From contig NZ_JABBND010000031.1 of NCBI RefSeq assembly GCF_012933465.1, positions 1 to 43,813 of the forward strand: a DNA stretch of 43,813 bases, in the 5' to 3' direction. Source of the stretch: Actinomycetospora sp. TBRC 11914. GTDB lineage: Bacteria > Actinomycetota > Actinomycetes > Mycobacteriales > Pseudonocardiaceae. Each line of letters starts with the position of its first letter. Position 1 is the first letter of the stretch. A program made the position numbers and the translations under genes. Under the pieces are notes generated by a model. It was not told the DNA's origin. It saw only the letters and a program-made list of their open reading frames with translations, and made no database searches. Shown one piece after another: positions 10,404 through 18,405 of the stretch.

Positions 10404-11798
10404 ATGCCGACGATCGTCAGGGGACGTGCGGGCGCGGCGGGCCTCACGCTCGCGCTGGGCTGCCTGACGGTGTTCATGGCCAACCTGGACACCACGATCC
10501 TCAACGTCGCGCTGCCGACGATGGGCCACGACCTCGGCGCCGCCACCAGCGGTCTCCAGTGGACCGTCAACGCCTACGTCCTGGCCCGGGCCGGCTCGCT
10601 GTTCGTCTGCGCCGCGCTCGGCGACCGCTTCGGGCACCGTCGGGTGTGGGTCGCCGGCCTGGTCCTGTTCGGCGCGGGCTCGCTGGCCTGCGGGCTCGCC
10701 CCGAGCCTCGGTGCGATGATCGGGTTCCGGGTGGTGCAGTCGCTGGGGGGCGCGCTGATGACCCCGGCGACGCTCGCGATGCTGGCCCGCGCCTACCCCG
10801 CCGGACCGGCGCGGGCCCAGGCGCTGGGCATCTGGTCGGCCAGCACCGGCATCGCGATGGGGCTCGGCCCCGTCGTCGGTGGCCTGTTGGTCGACTCGGT
10901 GGGCTGGCGGTCGGTGTTCATGGTCAACGTGCCGATCGTCGTCGTCGCCCTCGCGTGCCGGCGGCTGGTGTCCGACGGCGAGCGCCCCGCGACCCCGCCC
11001 CGGCTCGACCTGCTCGGCCAGGCCGCGATCGTCGCGGCGCTGTTCCCGCTGACCTACGCGTTGATCACCGCGCCCCAGCGGGGCTGGGCCTCACCGGTCA
11101 CGCTCTCGCTGGTGGCCGTGTCGGTCCTCGCCGGGGCGGCCTTCGTCGTGATCGAGCGCCGGTCGGACCACCCGCTGCTCGACCTGCGCGACTTCCGCCG
11201 CCCGGCCCTGCTCGGCGCGGTCGGGCTCGCGATCGCCGCGTTCGTGACGCTCGGCGGGTTCCTGTTCTTCAACACCCTGTGGCTGCAGGAGGTGCGCGGG
11301 CTCTCGGCGCTGCACGCGGGCCTGCTCACCGCCCCGGCCACGCTGAGCTCGTTCCTGCTCTCGCCGATCGCCGGGCGCATCGTCGGGCGGATCGGGCCGC
11401 GGGTCCCGGCGACGGCCGGCGCGACATGCCTCGCCGCGGCCACCGCGTGGCTGGCGCTGACGGTGTCGGCCGCCGGGCCGGTCTGGCACGTCGTGCCCGG
11501 CTACGTGCTCCTCGGCGTCGGGCTGGGCCTGACCAACACGCCGGTGAACGCCATCGCGGTCTCGTCGATGCCCCGCGACCGCTCCGGGGTGGCCGGCGCG
11601 ATCGCGACGACGTCCCGGCAGGTCGGGAGCAACCTCGGCGTCGCCCTCCTCGGGACGATCGTGTTCTCCGGGGCCTTCGTGCCGGGCCTCGGGCACGCCT
11701 ACACGCTGGCGGCGGTGCTGTCGCTGGGCGCGGCAGCCTTCGCGTGGTGGGCCCTCGGGGCCTCCCGACAGGGAGGCCGGGGGGCGTCCGACTCGTAG
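10404..11798 (+). CDS. MFS transporter, DHA2 (EmrB/QacA) family
   Basis: A 464-residue drug:proton antiporter with about 14 membrane helices. Helix 1 holds the DHA2 motif LDTTILNVALPTM. Motif A (GDRFGHRRVW) lies between helices 2 and 3. The antiporter motif C region GIAMGLGPVVGGLLVDSVGWRSVF is in helix 5. The second half contains IAGRIVGRIGPR, the repeat of motif A. Length is slightly short for the family (usually 480-520) because the C-terminus is brief. It probably exports hydrophobic drugs or a metabolite. The start is ATG 10404; no strong ribosome-binding site is seen. Regulation is unknown. Confidence 0.9.
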   Translation: MPTIVRGRAGAAGLTLALGCLTVFMANLDTTILNVALPTMGHDLGAATSGLQWTVNAYVLARAGSLFVCAALGDRFGHRRVWVAGLVLFGAGSLACGLAPSLGAMIGFRVVQSLGGALMTPATLAMLARAYPAGPARAQALGIWSASTGIAMGLGPVVGGLLVDSVGWRSVFMVNVPIVVVALACRRLVSDGERPATPPRLDLLGQAAIVAALFPLTYALITAPQRGWASPVTLSLVAVSVLAGAAFVVIERRSDHPLLDLRDFRRPALLGAVGLAIAAFVTLGGFLFFNTLWLQEVRGLSALHAGLLTAPATLSSFLLSPIAGRIVGRIGPRVPATAGATCLAAATAWLALTVSAAGPVWHVVPGYVLLGVGLGLTNTPVNAIAVSSMPRDRSGVAGAIATTSRQVGSNLGVALLGTIVFSGAFVPGLGHAYTLAAVLSLGAAAFAWWALGASRQGGRGASDS

Positions 11799-11857
11799 CG
11801 CGCCCCGAGCAGCCGCAACGACCCCACGGACCGCGGCCATCGGGCACGCTCCGGGAC

Positions 11858-12052
11858 ATGAGCGACGAGTACTCCACCCCCGCCCGCGACATCGACCCCG
11901 TGGTCGTCGACCTCGACCACGGTGAGCGCCTCGTCCAGGGCGTCTCCCTGGTGAAGGTCAAGGAGCACGGCGTCGTCGGACTCTCCTACTCCGACGGCAC
12001 GAAGCGCGAGGTGCCGGCCGACGAGGTGGTCCGCGTGCGCCCCTGGCCCTGA
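11858..12052 (+). CDS. Small hypothetical protein (64 residues)
   Basis: Begins MSDEYSTPARDIDPVVVDLDHGERLVQGVSL. The core VKVKEHGVVGLSYSDGTKREVPADEVVRVRPW looks like a small SH3-like beta barrel. Codon use matches neighbouring genes. I recognise no named family. It sits 60 bp after the exporter gene and 109 bp before the catabolic operon, whose promoter lies just downstream. Confidence 0.5.
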   Translation: MSDEYSTPARDIDPVVVDLDHGERLVQGVSLVKVKEHGVVGLSYSDGTKREVPADEVVRVRPWP

Positions 12053-12088
12053 CGGTCCGGGGCGAACCCGCTGCGACGCGCCTCACGG

Positions 12089-12119
12089 TTGACAGAATCC
12101 ATCGCCTGACGGCTATGTT
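12089..12119 (+). promoter_or_regulatory. Promoter of the 12.1-17.1 kb operon
   Basis: TTGACA (12089-12094) followed after 19 bases by TATGTT (12114-12119). It is the best sigma-70-type match in the window, ending 41 bases before the first ATG of the operon at 12161. A ribosome-binding site GGAGCGAGG lies at about 12145-12153. No operator-like inverted repeat was recognised beside it. Confidence 0.6.
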
Positions 12120-12160
12120 GGTCGTGGTCCTGCCACGGCCTACCGGAGCGAGGTTCGGCG

Positions 12161-13327
12161 ATGACGCGGAACGCACCCCCGACCACCCTGTTCGTCCACG
12201 GCTTCCTCGACGACGCCGCGGTCTGGGATCCCGTCCTGGACCGGCGGGCGACACGGACACCCGCCGTCGTCGCCGACCTGGCGGGTATGGCCGGCCGGCC
12301 CGAGGCCCCGGGTCCGTACACGCTCGCCCGGCACGCGGCCGACGTCGTGGACCTCCTCGACGGCGTCGAGGGACCCGTCGTCCTCGTCGGTCAGAGCCTG
12401 GGCGCCCAGGTGGCCGAGCTGGCCGCCGCCGCGCGGCCCGACCGGGTCGTCGCCCTCGCCCTCCTCACACCGATCCCGCTGGCGGGTACGACGCTCCCGC
12501 GCGAGGCGATCGCACCGTTCCGGGCCCTGGGCGGGGACGCCGACGGGCAGCGCGAGGTGCGCCGGCAGCTCGCGGTCGCGTTCCCGGGCGACGAGCTCGA
12601 CCGGCTCTGCGCCGCCGGGAAGTCGACGACCCCCACGGCGGTGGCGGAGACGGCCGACGCCTGGAACGACGGCGATCCCGCCGGGACCCGGACCTCGCCG
12701 GTCACCGCCCCCGTCCTCGTCGTCCGCGGCGGCGGCGACCCGTTCATCACGGCGGACGTCGTCGCGGAAGGCGTCGTGCCACGGTTCGCCGAGGTCTCGG
12801 TGGCGACGGTGGACGGCGCCGGTCACTGGCCCCACGTCGAGCAGCCCGACGCCGTCGCGACCCTGATCGACGGGCTCGTCGCCCGGGCCACCGCCGACAC
12901 CACCGCCGACGACACCGCCGACGGCGTGGCCGAGCAGGGCTGGACCACCGCCTTCGCGCAGGGCAGTGCCCCCGCTTTCACCGACACGTTCGCCCCCGAC
13001 GTCGTCCTCCGGGCCTCGGTGCTGCGCCGGCCCGTGGAGGGCCGGGACGCGGTCGCCGCGGTGATGGCGGCGGCCAGCGGCATCTACACCTCGCTGGTCT
13101 TCACCCACGAGGCGCGGAACGGCCGCCGCACCTACCTCGAGTGGGAGGCGACGCTGCACGACGGGACCCCGGTGAGCGGGGTGACCCGGCTCGAGGCGGA
13201 CGACGACGGGCGCACCGTCGACGTCGCGATCCACCACCGCCCGCTCGACGGTGCGCTCTCCTTCTCCGCCGAGCTCGGTCGCCGCCTCGTGGACCGGATC
13301 GACCCCGACACGTTCCACCGGCCGTGA
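12161..13327 (+). CDS. Alpha/beta hydrolase fused to a SnoaL-like domain
   Basis: A 388-residue two-domain protein. Residues 1-245 are an alpha/beta hydrolase: oxyanion-hole region LFVHGFLDD, nucleophile elbow VGQSLGAQ, acid-region VVRGGGDPFI, and catalytic His in GAGHWPHVEQP. Residues 260-388 begin QGWTTAFAQGSAPAFTDTFAPDVVLRASVL. They continue with GRDAVAAVMAAA and LEWEATLHDG, the pattern of a SnoaL/NTF2-like fold, which in single form binds or isomerises small hydrophobic molecules. A Thr/Asp/Ala linker (ATADTTADDTADG) joins them. It is the first gene of a six-gene operon and overlaps the next gene by GTGA. The substrate is unknown; an ester, lactone or C-C bond are all possible. Confidence 0.82.
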   Translation: MTRNAPPTTLFVHGFLDDAAVWDPVLDRRATRTPAVVADLAGMAGRPEAPGPYTLARHAADVVDLLDGVEGPVVLVGQSLGAQVAELAAAARPDRVVALALLTPIPLAGTTLPREAIAPFRALGGDADGQREVRRQLAVAFPGDELDRLCAAGKSTTPTAVAETADAWNDGDPAGTRTSPVTAPVLVVRGGGDPFITADVVAEGVVPRFAEVSVATVDGAGHWPHVEQPDAVATLIDGLVARATADTTADDTADGVAEQGWTTAFAQGSAPAFTDTFAPDVVLRASVLRRPVEGRDAVAAVMAAASGIYTSLVFTHEARNGRRTYLEWEATLHDGTPVSGVTRLEADDDGRTVDVAIHHRPLDGALSFSAELGRRLVDRIDPDTFHRP

Positions 13328-14229
13328 GCGGCGCGCGGCGGGAGGACACCGCCTTCACGGCCGACGACGGCACGGTCCTCCGCGGCTGGCTCTACCTGCC
13401 CGACCAGCCCGGCCCGCACTCGGCGATCAGCATGGCCCACGGCTACGCCGGCACCCGGCACCACGGGCTGGAGCCGTTCGCCGAGGCCTTCGCCGCCGAC
13501 GGCCACGTCGTGCTCCTGCACGACCACCGCGGCTTCGGCGACAGCGACGGGCCGCGCCAGGACGTCGACCCCTGGACCCAGATCGCCGACTGGCGCCGCG
13601 CGCTCTCGCACCTCGAGGCCCACCCGCGGGTCGACGCCGACCGGCTCGGGCTGTGGGGCACCAGCTACGCCGGCGGCCACGCCCTCGTGCTCGGCGCCAC
13701 CGACCCCCGGTTGCGGGCCGTCGTCGCCCAGGTTCCGACGATCAGCGGCGGCGAACAGGCGCGCCGGCGGGTCCGGCCCGAGGACATGGCCGCCTTCCAC
13801 GCCGGGCTGCTCGACGACGAGCGCGCCCGCGCCGCGGGCCGGCCGCCCGCCCGCCGCGCGATCGTCTCCGCCGACCCGACGGTCCCGGCGTCCTACCGCG
13901 CCCCCGACGCCGTCGCGTTCTACCTGCAGGACGTGCCCGACGGCGTCTGGGCCAACGAGGTGACGGTCCGCTCCACCCAGGCCGCCACCACCTACGAGCC
14001 GGGCGTGTACGTGGAGCGGATCAGCCCGACGCCGCTGCTCATGGTGGTCGCTACCCACGACACGATCACCCTCACCGACACCGCCCTCGCGGCCTACGAG
14101 CGCGCCCTCGAGCCCAAGCGGCTCGTGACGATCCCCGGCGGCCACTTCGACCCCTACGTCGCCGACTTCCCGACGGCGAGCGGGGCGGCCCGGGCGTGGT
14201 TCGCCGACCACCTCCAGCAGAAGGACTGA
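13324..14229 (+). CDS. Alpha/beta hydrolase, second in operon
   Basis: A 301-residue hydrolase of the YcjY/XynC-like (dienelactone hydrolase-related) group. DGTVLRGWLYLPDQ is the N-terminal strand pair, ISMAHGYAGTRHHG the oxyanion region, LLHDHRGFGDSDG a conserved loop, GTSYAGGHAL the nucleophile elbow (Ser), and GGHFDPY the catalytic His near the end. The acid is probably Asp in VVATHDTITLT. A GTG start at 13324 overlaps the upstream stop, which argues for translational coupling. Two hydrolases of different subfamilies in one operon suggest two hydrolytic steps. Confidence 0.85.
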   Translation: MSGARREDTAFTADDGTVLRGWLYLPDQPGPHSAISMAHGYAGTRHHGLEPFAEAFAADGHVVLLHDHRGFGDSDGPRQDVDPWTQIADWRRALSHLEAHPRVDADRLGLWGTSYAGGHALVLGATDPRLRAVVAQVPTISGGEQARRRVRPEDMAAFHAGLLDDERARAAGRPPARRAIVSADPTVPASYRAPDAVAFYLQDVPDGVWANEVTVRSTQAATTYEPGVYVERISPTPLLMVVATHDTITLTDTALAAYERALEPKRLVTIPGGHFDPYVADFPTASGAARAWFADHLQQKD

Positions 14230-14231
14230 CC

Positions 14232-15020
14232 ATGTCCCAGGTATCGGTCACGACGAAGGACGGCGTGGCCACGCTCGTCCTGCACCGCCCGCCGCAGAAC
14301 CGCATCGGCAACCAGATGGTCGACGAGCTCGACCGGGCCCTCGACGAGATCGCGGGCGGCGACGCCCGCGCGGTGGTGCTGCGCACGGAGGGACCCGACT
14401 TCAGCTTCGGCGGCGACATCGAGCCCTGGCCCGGGTGGGGGCGCCGCGAGATGCGCACCCACTTCGAGCACTACCTGCAGACGTTCAACCGCTTCGAGCG
14501 GCTGCCGGTCCCGACGATCGCCGCGGTCCGGGGCCGGTGCTTCGGGGGTGGTCTCGAGCTCGCGGTGCGCGCGGACCTGATCATCGCCGGGGCGTCGGCA
14601 CGCTTCGGCCACCCGGAACAGTCGATCGGGATCATCACCCTGCTCGGCGGGGTCTACCGGATCGCCGAGCGCGTCGGCCGGTCGCGGGCGATGCGCTGGG
14701 CGCTGACCTCCGAGCAGGTCCCCGCGGCCGAGATGGAGCGGTTCGGCGTGGTCGACCGGGTGGTCGACGACGACGCCCTCGACGACGAGGCCGCGGCCTT
14801 CGCCGCACGGGTCGCGGCCGGCCCCACCCTGGCCCACGCCGCCCACAAGGCCCTCCTGCGGACCTGGGCGGTCGGCGGGACGGCCGCCGCCGACGAGGTC
14901 ATCTTCGACGTGGCGCTCCCGCTGTTCGACTCCGCCGACACCCGCATGGCCATCCCCACCGCGGTCGAGGCCGCCCACGCCGGACGGCCCCGCCCCGTCA
15001 TGCCCTTCGAAGGACGCTGA
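14232..15020 (+). CDS. Enoyl-CoA hydratase/isomerase family protein
   Basis: A 262-residue crotonase-fold protein. The first oxyanion-hole strand is FSFGGDIEPW and the second is RGRCFGGGLELAVRADLI. GHPEQSIGIITLLGG supplies the equivalent of hydratase Glu144. The second hydratase acid (Glu164) is replaced, in RAMRWALTS, by a basic or aromatic residue. A simple enoyl-CoA hydration is therefore doubtful; isomerase, C-C hydrolase or decarboxylase activity is as likely. It starts 2 bp after the upstream stop. Its place between hydrolases and an MBL-fold enzyme suggests ring cleavage or side-chain breakdown. Confidence 0.85.
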   Translation: MSQVSVTTKDGVATLVLHRPPQNRIGNQMVDELDRALDEIAGGDARAVVLRTEGPDFSFGGDIEPWPGWGRREMRTHFEHYLQTFNRFERLPVPTIAAVRGRCFGGGLELAVRADLIIAGASARFGHPEQSIGIITLLGGVYRIAERVGRSRAMRWALTSEQVPAAEMERFGVVDRVVDDDALDDEAAAFAARVAAGPTLAHAAHKALLRTWAVGGTAAADEVIFDVALPLFDSADTRMAIPTAVEAAHAGRPRPVMPFEGR

Positions 15021-15022
15021 CC

Positions 15023-15883
15023 ATGACCGCGGACCTGCACGTCCACGTGCACCTCAGCCCGTCCATCCCGACCGCGGTCACCGACCTGCCGCCGGATCTC
15101 GACGTGCGGGTGTGGTCGCCGATCGCCACGACCCTGCTCGGCGGCGAGCGCGAGGCCGTCGTGGTGGACCCGCCGCTGACCGTGGCCCAGTCGGCCTCGG
15201 TCGTCGAGCGGGTCCTCGCGTGGGGCCGGGAGCTCACGACGATCTACGTCACCCACGCCCACGGCGACCACTGGTTCGGCGCCGCGGCGCTGCTCGAGCA
15301 CTTCCCCGCGGCCCGCGTCGTCGCGCTGCCCGCGGTCGCCGAGGCCGCCCGACGCCAGAGCCCGGAGGACATCGCCGCGTTCTGGGAGCCCCGCTTCCCC
15401 GGCGGGCAGATCCCGACGACCCTGACGCCGCCCGAGCCGCTGGACGGCGAGGAGTTCGACCTCGAGGGCCACGAGCTCGTCGCGGTCCCCCTCGGGCACA
15501 CCGACACCGACCACACCAGCGCCCTGCACGTCCCGTCGCTGGGCCTCGTCGTCGCCGGCGACGCCGTCTACGACGACGTGCACCTCTACCTCGCCGAGTC
15601 CGACGGCGGGGGTCGTCGGGCCTGGCGCGACGCCCTCGACGTCGTCGGGACCCTGCACCCGACGACGGTGGTCGCCGGGCACCAGCGCCCCGGCAGCACC
15701 GGCAACCCCACCGCGATCGACGCGACGCGGCGCTACCTCGACGACGTCGAGGACCTGCTGCCCCGCACCTCGAGCGCCCTCGGGTTCTACCGGGCGATGC
15801 GCGCCCGCCACCCCGACCGCGTCAACCCCGGCGCGCTCTGGGGCTCGGCGCGGGCCGCGTTCCCCGCGGAGGTCACGGCATGA
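15023..15883 (+). CDS. MBL-fold metallo-hydrolase
   Basis: A 286-residue metallo-beta-lactamase-fold protein. The metal-binding motif THAHGDHW gives His78, His80, Asp82 and His83. LGHTDTDHTSALHV gives the next His, VVAGDAVYDDVHLYL the bridging Asp, and VVAGHQRPGS the last His. It resembles the group of small-molecule hydrolases (lactonases and thioesterases) rather than beta-lactamases or RNases. It starts 2 bp after the crotonase stop and its own stop overlaps the next ATG (ATGA), so the whole operon is closely packed. Confidence 0.85.
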   Translation: MTADLHVHVHLSPSIPTAVTDLPPDLDVRVWSPIATTLLGGEREAVVVDPPLTVAQSASVVERVLAWGRELTTIYVTHAHGDHWFGAAALLEHFPAARVVALPAVAEAARRQSPEDIAAFWEPRFPGGQIPTTLTPPEPLDGEEFDLEGHELVAVPLGHTDTDHTSALHVPSLGLVVAGDAVYDDVHLYLAESDGGGRRAWRDALDVVGTLHPTTVVAGHQRPGSTGNPTAIDATRRYLDDVEDLLPRTSSALGFYRAMRARHPDRVNPGALWGSARAAFPAEVTA

Positions 15884-16083
15884 TCATCGACACCACCGCC
15901 CCGGTCGGGCGGCCGGCCGCCGAGTACACGCTGGTCCAGAACGTCTTCACCACCCCGCTCGACGACGCCGTGCTCGACGTCCGCGGTGGGCGGATGCGCC
16001 GCCTCGACGACGAGGACGCCACCTTCAGCCCCATCGACACCGAGGCCTGGTCGCCGTCGGGGTCGGTGCGTACCGAGCCCTGA
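15880..16083 (+). CDS. Small operon-embedded protein (67 residues)
   Basis: Begins MIIDTTAPVGRPAAEYTLVQNVF and ends SPSGSVRTEP. It overlaps the MBL gene stop by ATGA, and the MDR reductase follows after 13 bp, so translational coupling supports it as a real gene. There is no cysteine and no hydrophobic helix, and the middle (VLDVRGGRMRRLDDEDATFSP) looks like two strands. No family is recognised. It might be an accessory subunit or a small binding protein for the pathway intermediate. Confidence 0.65.
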   Translation: MIIDTTAPVGRPAAEYTLVQNVFTTPLDDAVLDVRGGRMRRLDDEDATFSPIDTEAWSPSGSVRTEP

Positions 16084-16096
16084 GAGGAATCCCGCC

Positions 16097-17083
16097 ATGA
16101 AGTCCGTGCAGTTCACCGAGTACGGCAACCGTGAGTCGATCACCCTGGTGGACGTCGACCCGCCGGCCGTGGGCCCGACCCAGGTGCGGGTCGCCGTCGA
16201 GGCCGCCCCGATCAACCCGTCGGACCTCCTGATGCTCGCCGGGCACTACCCGGTCCACCCGACGCTGCCCTCCCCGGCCGGCGCCGAGGGGGTCGGCGTC
16301 GTCGTCGAGACCGGGTCGGCGGTGGCGGGGGTGCACGTCGGCGACCGGGTGCTGATCCTGCCGTCGTGGACCCCCGGGACCTGGCAGGAGTCGGTGGTCG
16401 TCGACGAGCGCCACGCGCTGGCTGTCCCCGGCGACGTCGACCCGGCCCAGCTCGCCACGGTCGGCATCAACGCCGCCACCGCGGTGCTGCTGCTGCGGTA
16501 CGGCGCGGGGCTCCCGGAGGGCTCGTGGGTCGCGCAGACCGCGGCCAACTCCGGGCTCGGGGCGTTCGTGCGCGGGCTCGCCGAGCGCGCGGGCTTCCGC
16601 GTGCTCGACGTGGTGCGCAGCGCGGACGCGGCGGCATCGCTGCGGGCGGCGGGGGCGCACCACGTGGTCGTCAGCGACGAGACGCTGGCCGACCAGCTCC
16701 GCGAGGTGCTGGGCGACGAGCGGGTGGCCCTGCTGCTCGACGGGGTCGGGGGTGACGTCGTGCCGGCGCTCGCGCCGTTCCTCGCGCGCGAGGGCGACAT
16801 CGTCAGCTTCGCGACGCTGTCCGGGGTCCCGGTCGCCGTCCCGATCCGGTACCTGATCTTCGGGAACCTGCACGTGCACGGGTTCTGGCTCAACAACTGG
16901 TTGTCCACCGCGCCGCGCGAGGAGATCACCGCGCTGTACGACGAGGTCGTGGGTCTCGTCGCCGACGGCGCCCTGAGCGTGCCGATCGAGGCGACGTATC
17001 CGCTCGACGAGGTCGACAAGGCGTTGGAGCATGCGCGCCACTACGGCCGAAGCGGCAAGATCCTGTTCGTGGCGCGTCCCTGA
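16097..17083 (+). CDS. MDR-family oxidoreductase (2-enoyl reductase/quinone reductase type)
   Basis: A 328-residue medium-chain dehydrogenase/reductase without the structural zinc cysteines. PINPSDLLMLAGHYP and PAGAEGVGVVVETGSAV match the ETR1/MECR (2-enoyl thioester reductase) and quinone reductase branch. The nucleotide-binding loop reads TAANSGLGAFVRGLAE, the ETR-like version of GAxGGVG. FGNLHVHGFWLNNWLST is the ETR substrate-site helix, and YPLDEVDKALEHARHYGRSGKILF the usual end. It probably reduces an alpha,beta-unsaturated bond with NADPH. Last gene of the operon; a ribosome-binding site GAGAGGA lies 9 bases upstream. Confidence 0.85.
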   Translation: MKSVQFTEYGNRESITLVDVDPPAVGPTQVRVAVEAAPINPSDLLMLAGHYPVHPTLPSPAGAEGVGVVVETGSAVAGVHVGDRVLILPSWTPGTWQESVVVDERHALAVPGDVDPAQLATVGINAATAVLLLRYGAGLPEGSWVAQTAANSGLGAFVRGLAERAGFRVLDVVRSADAAASLRAAGAHHVVVSDETLADQLREVLGDERVALLLDGVGGDVVPALAPFLAREGDIVSFATLSGVPVAVPIRYLIFGNLHVHGFWLNNWLSTAPREEITALYDEVVGLVADGALSVPIEATYPLDEVDKALEHARHYGRSGKILFVARP

Positions 17084-17171
17084 GCCCGGAGCGGACGGCA
17101 CCGTCGCGCGTGGAGGTGCGGCGACGGTGCCGCCGGCTCGGGTCGGGTGGGCCGGGCTCGCTCCCCGGTCC

Positions 17172-17232
17172 CGAGGGGCACAACAGGCAGGACGCGCGGC
17201 CCCCGGAACTGCCTCACGCGCCCCTGATCACG
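17172..17232. repeat. Family-2 palindromic repeat, copy 2
   Basis: CGAGGGGCAC followed by AACAGGCAG on the left can pair with CTGCCT and CACGCGCCCCT on the right, leaving a loop of about 18 bases. The tail CCCCTGATCACGAG holds the stop codon of the CGNR gene (TCG-TGA on the minus strand). It lies between the convergent MDR and CGNR genes. The shared ends with 9463-9521 suggest a repeat family that works as a two-way terminator. Confidence 0.65.
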
Positions 17233-17821
17233 AGTCCGGCGCAGCCGCGGCGGCCCGACGACGGGCCCGCGACGCGCGCAGGTTGACCGCGTTCCCGCAG
17301 ATCTTCACGTTGTGCCACGTGCCGCTGTTGTTGCGCGAGCGGTCGTAGAACGCCACCGCGCAGCGGTCGTTGCGGCAGACCTTGAGCCGGCGCCAGGTGT
17401 CGGCCCGCTGGGCCTCGACCACCTCGATGAGGATCCGGCCGACCAGGAGACGCCAGCCCTGGCCACGGGGGTGCAGCTCCGCCGTTCCGTCGGCGCCGAG
17501 GGAGACGCCGATGGACGCGGCCCGCAGCTCCGGCGACGACGGGTCCCCCGACCCGGCGACCACGCCGCGCAGGTCGGCCCGCAACGCCTGGAGCTCGGCG
17601 AGCCCGCGCTCGTCGAGGAGCACCGCCGGTGCCGGCTGCCCGGTCGCCCCGGCCCAGTCCGCGAGGGCGGTGTCGGCCCACTCCTGGGCGGTCGCGAGGT
17701 CCTGGAGGAGGTCCGTGTGCCGCGGGCGGCCGGCGGGGATCGTGTTCATCAGGTCCTCGACGAGCGCGAGTCCCCCGTCGGCGACGGTGGACTCGTACCG
17801 CGTCGTGGTGGACCAGGCCAT
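17228..17821 (-). CDS. CGNR zinc-finger transcription regulator
   Basis: A 197-residue protein with an N-terminal ABATE-type stress-induced domain (ALVEDLMNTIPAG, then LLQDLATAQEWADTAL) and a C-terminal CGNR zinc finger. The finger reads VCRNDRCAVAFYDRSRNN, then WHNVKICGNAVNLRASRARR: three cysteines, the NN turn and the diagnostic CGN. In most members of this family a tryptophan-cysteine precedes the last motif; here it is WHNVKIC. It probably binds DNA and senses an unknown signal. ATG 17821 has AGGA 8 bases upstream; ATG 17830 is an alternative. TAGGAT (17829-17834) ends 7 bases before ATG 17821, so the mRNA may be leaderless. Confidence 0.88.
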   Translation of the reverse strand: MAWSTTTRYESTVADGGLALVEDLMNTIPAGRPRHTDLLQDLATAQEWADTALADWAGATGQPAPAVLLDERGLAELQALRADLRGVVAGSGDPSSPELRAASIGVSLGADGTAELHPRGQGWRLLVGRILIEVVEAQRADTWRRLKVCRNDRCAVAFYDRSRNNSGTWHNVKICGNAVNLRASRARRRAAAAAPDS

Positions 17822-18011
17822 GCCGCTCATCCTAGCCCAGCGCAGCTCGCCCAACAGAGGCGTTGGTGGCTCGGCCCTGTCGCTCACCACCGACTCGAGC
17901 GGCGTCCGTGGTGTCAGGGACGGGCGAGGGCGACACCGCCGGACGTTGACGGCTGTGGGCCCCGTCACCACGATGGCGACGGCCGACGCCGGAGTCGAAG
18001 GGGAGCCCTCC

Positions 18012-18335
18012 ATGATCGTCATCAACATCGTCATGCCGATCCGTCCCGAGAAGACGGACGAGTGGCTGCAGGTGGCGGACGCCTACGCCAAGGACGTCAA
18101 CGCCGAGGAGGGCTGCCTGTTCTTCAAGTTCTCGCGCAGCCTCGACGACGAGAACGAGTACGTCTGCATCGAGGGGTTCCGCGACGCCGACGCGGGCGCG
18201 ACCCACGTGCAGCAGCCGTACGTGAAGAAGTTCTTCGAGACGGCGCCCGACCTCGTCTCGGCGCAGCCGCAGATCCTCTACATCGACACGCCGCACGACG
18301 GCTTCGGGCCGATGGGCGAGATCCAGCCCCGGTAG
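18012..18335 (+). CDS. Antibiotic biosynthesis monooxygenase-domain protein
   Basis: A 107-residue ABM-fold (ferredoxin-like) protein of the quinol monooxygenase/YgiN type. It begins MIVINIVMPIRPEKTDEW, then EEGCLFFKFSRSLDDENEYVCIEGFRD, where the usual pattern is E-x-G-x-x-x-[FY]. Next come the His and Gln of ATHVQQPYVKKFFE and the closing strand ILYIDTPHDGF. Such proteins dimerise and oxidise quinols or bind aromatic ligands without cofactor. It is divergent from the CGNR regulator, which could control it, and convergent with the SfnB-like gene. A weak TTGACG-N17-CACGAT promoter lies at 17946-17974. Confidence 0.82.
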   Translation: MIVINIVMPIRPEKTDEWLQVADAYAKDVNAEEGCLFFKFSRSLDDENEYVCIEGFRDADAGATHVQQPYVKKFFETAPDLVSAQPQILYIDTPHDGFGPMGEIQPR

Positions 18336-18347
18336 GTGCCCTTCGGG

Positions 18348-18393
18348 CTCGTGAGCAGAAAATGCCGGTATAGCGACACTTTCTGCTCACGAG
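18348..18393. repeat. 46-bp palindromic repeat, copy B
   Basis: The arms are identical to copy A: CTCGTGAGCAGAAA (18348-18361) and TTTCTGCTCACGAG (18380-18393), with the centre ATGCCGGTATAGCGACAC. The GGTGCGCTGCGCG extension found left of copy A appears here inverted on the right (18394-18406). An outer 11-base inverted repeat, CCGGTAGGTGC (18329-18339) and GCACCTACCGG (18402-18412), contains the TAG stops of both convergent genes, giving an 84-bp symmetric unit. Confidence 0.92.
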
Positions 18394-18405
18394 CGCGCAG
18401 CGCAC

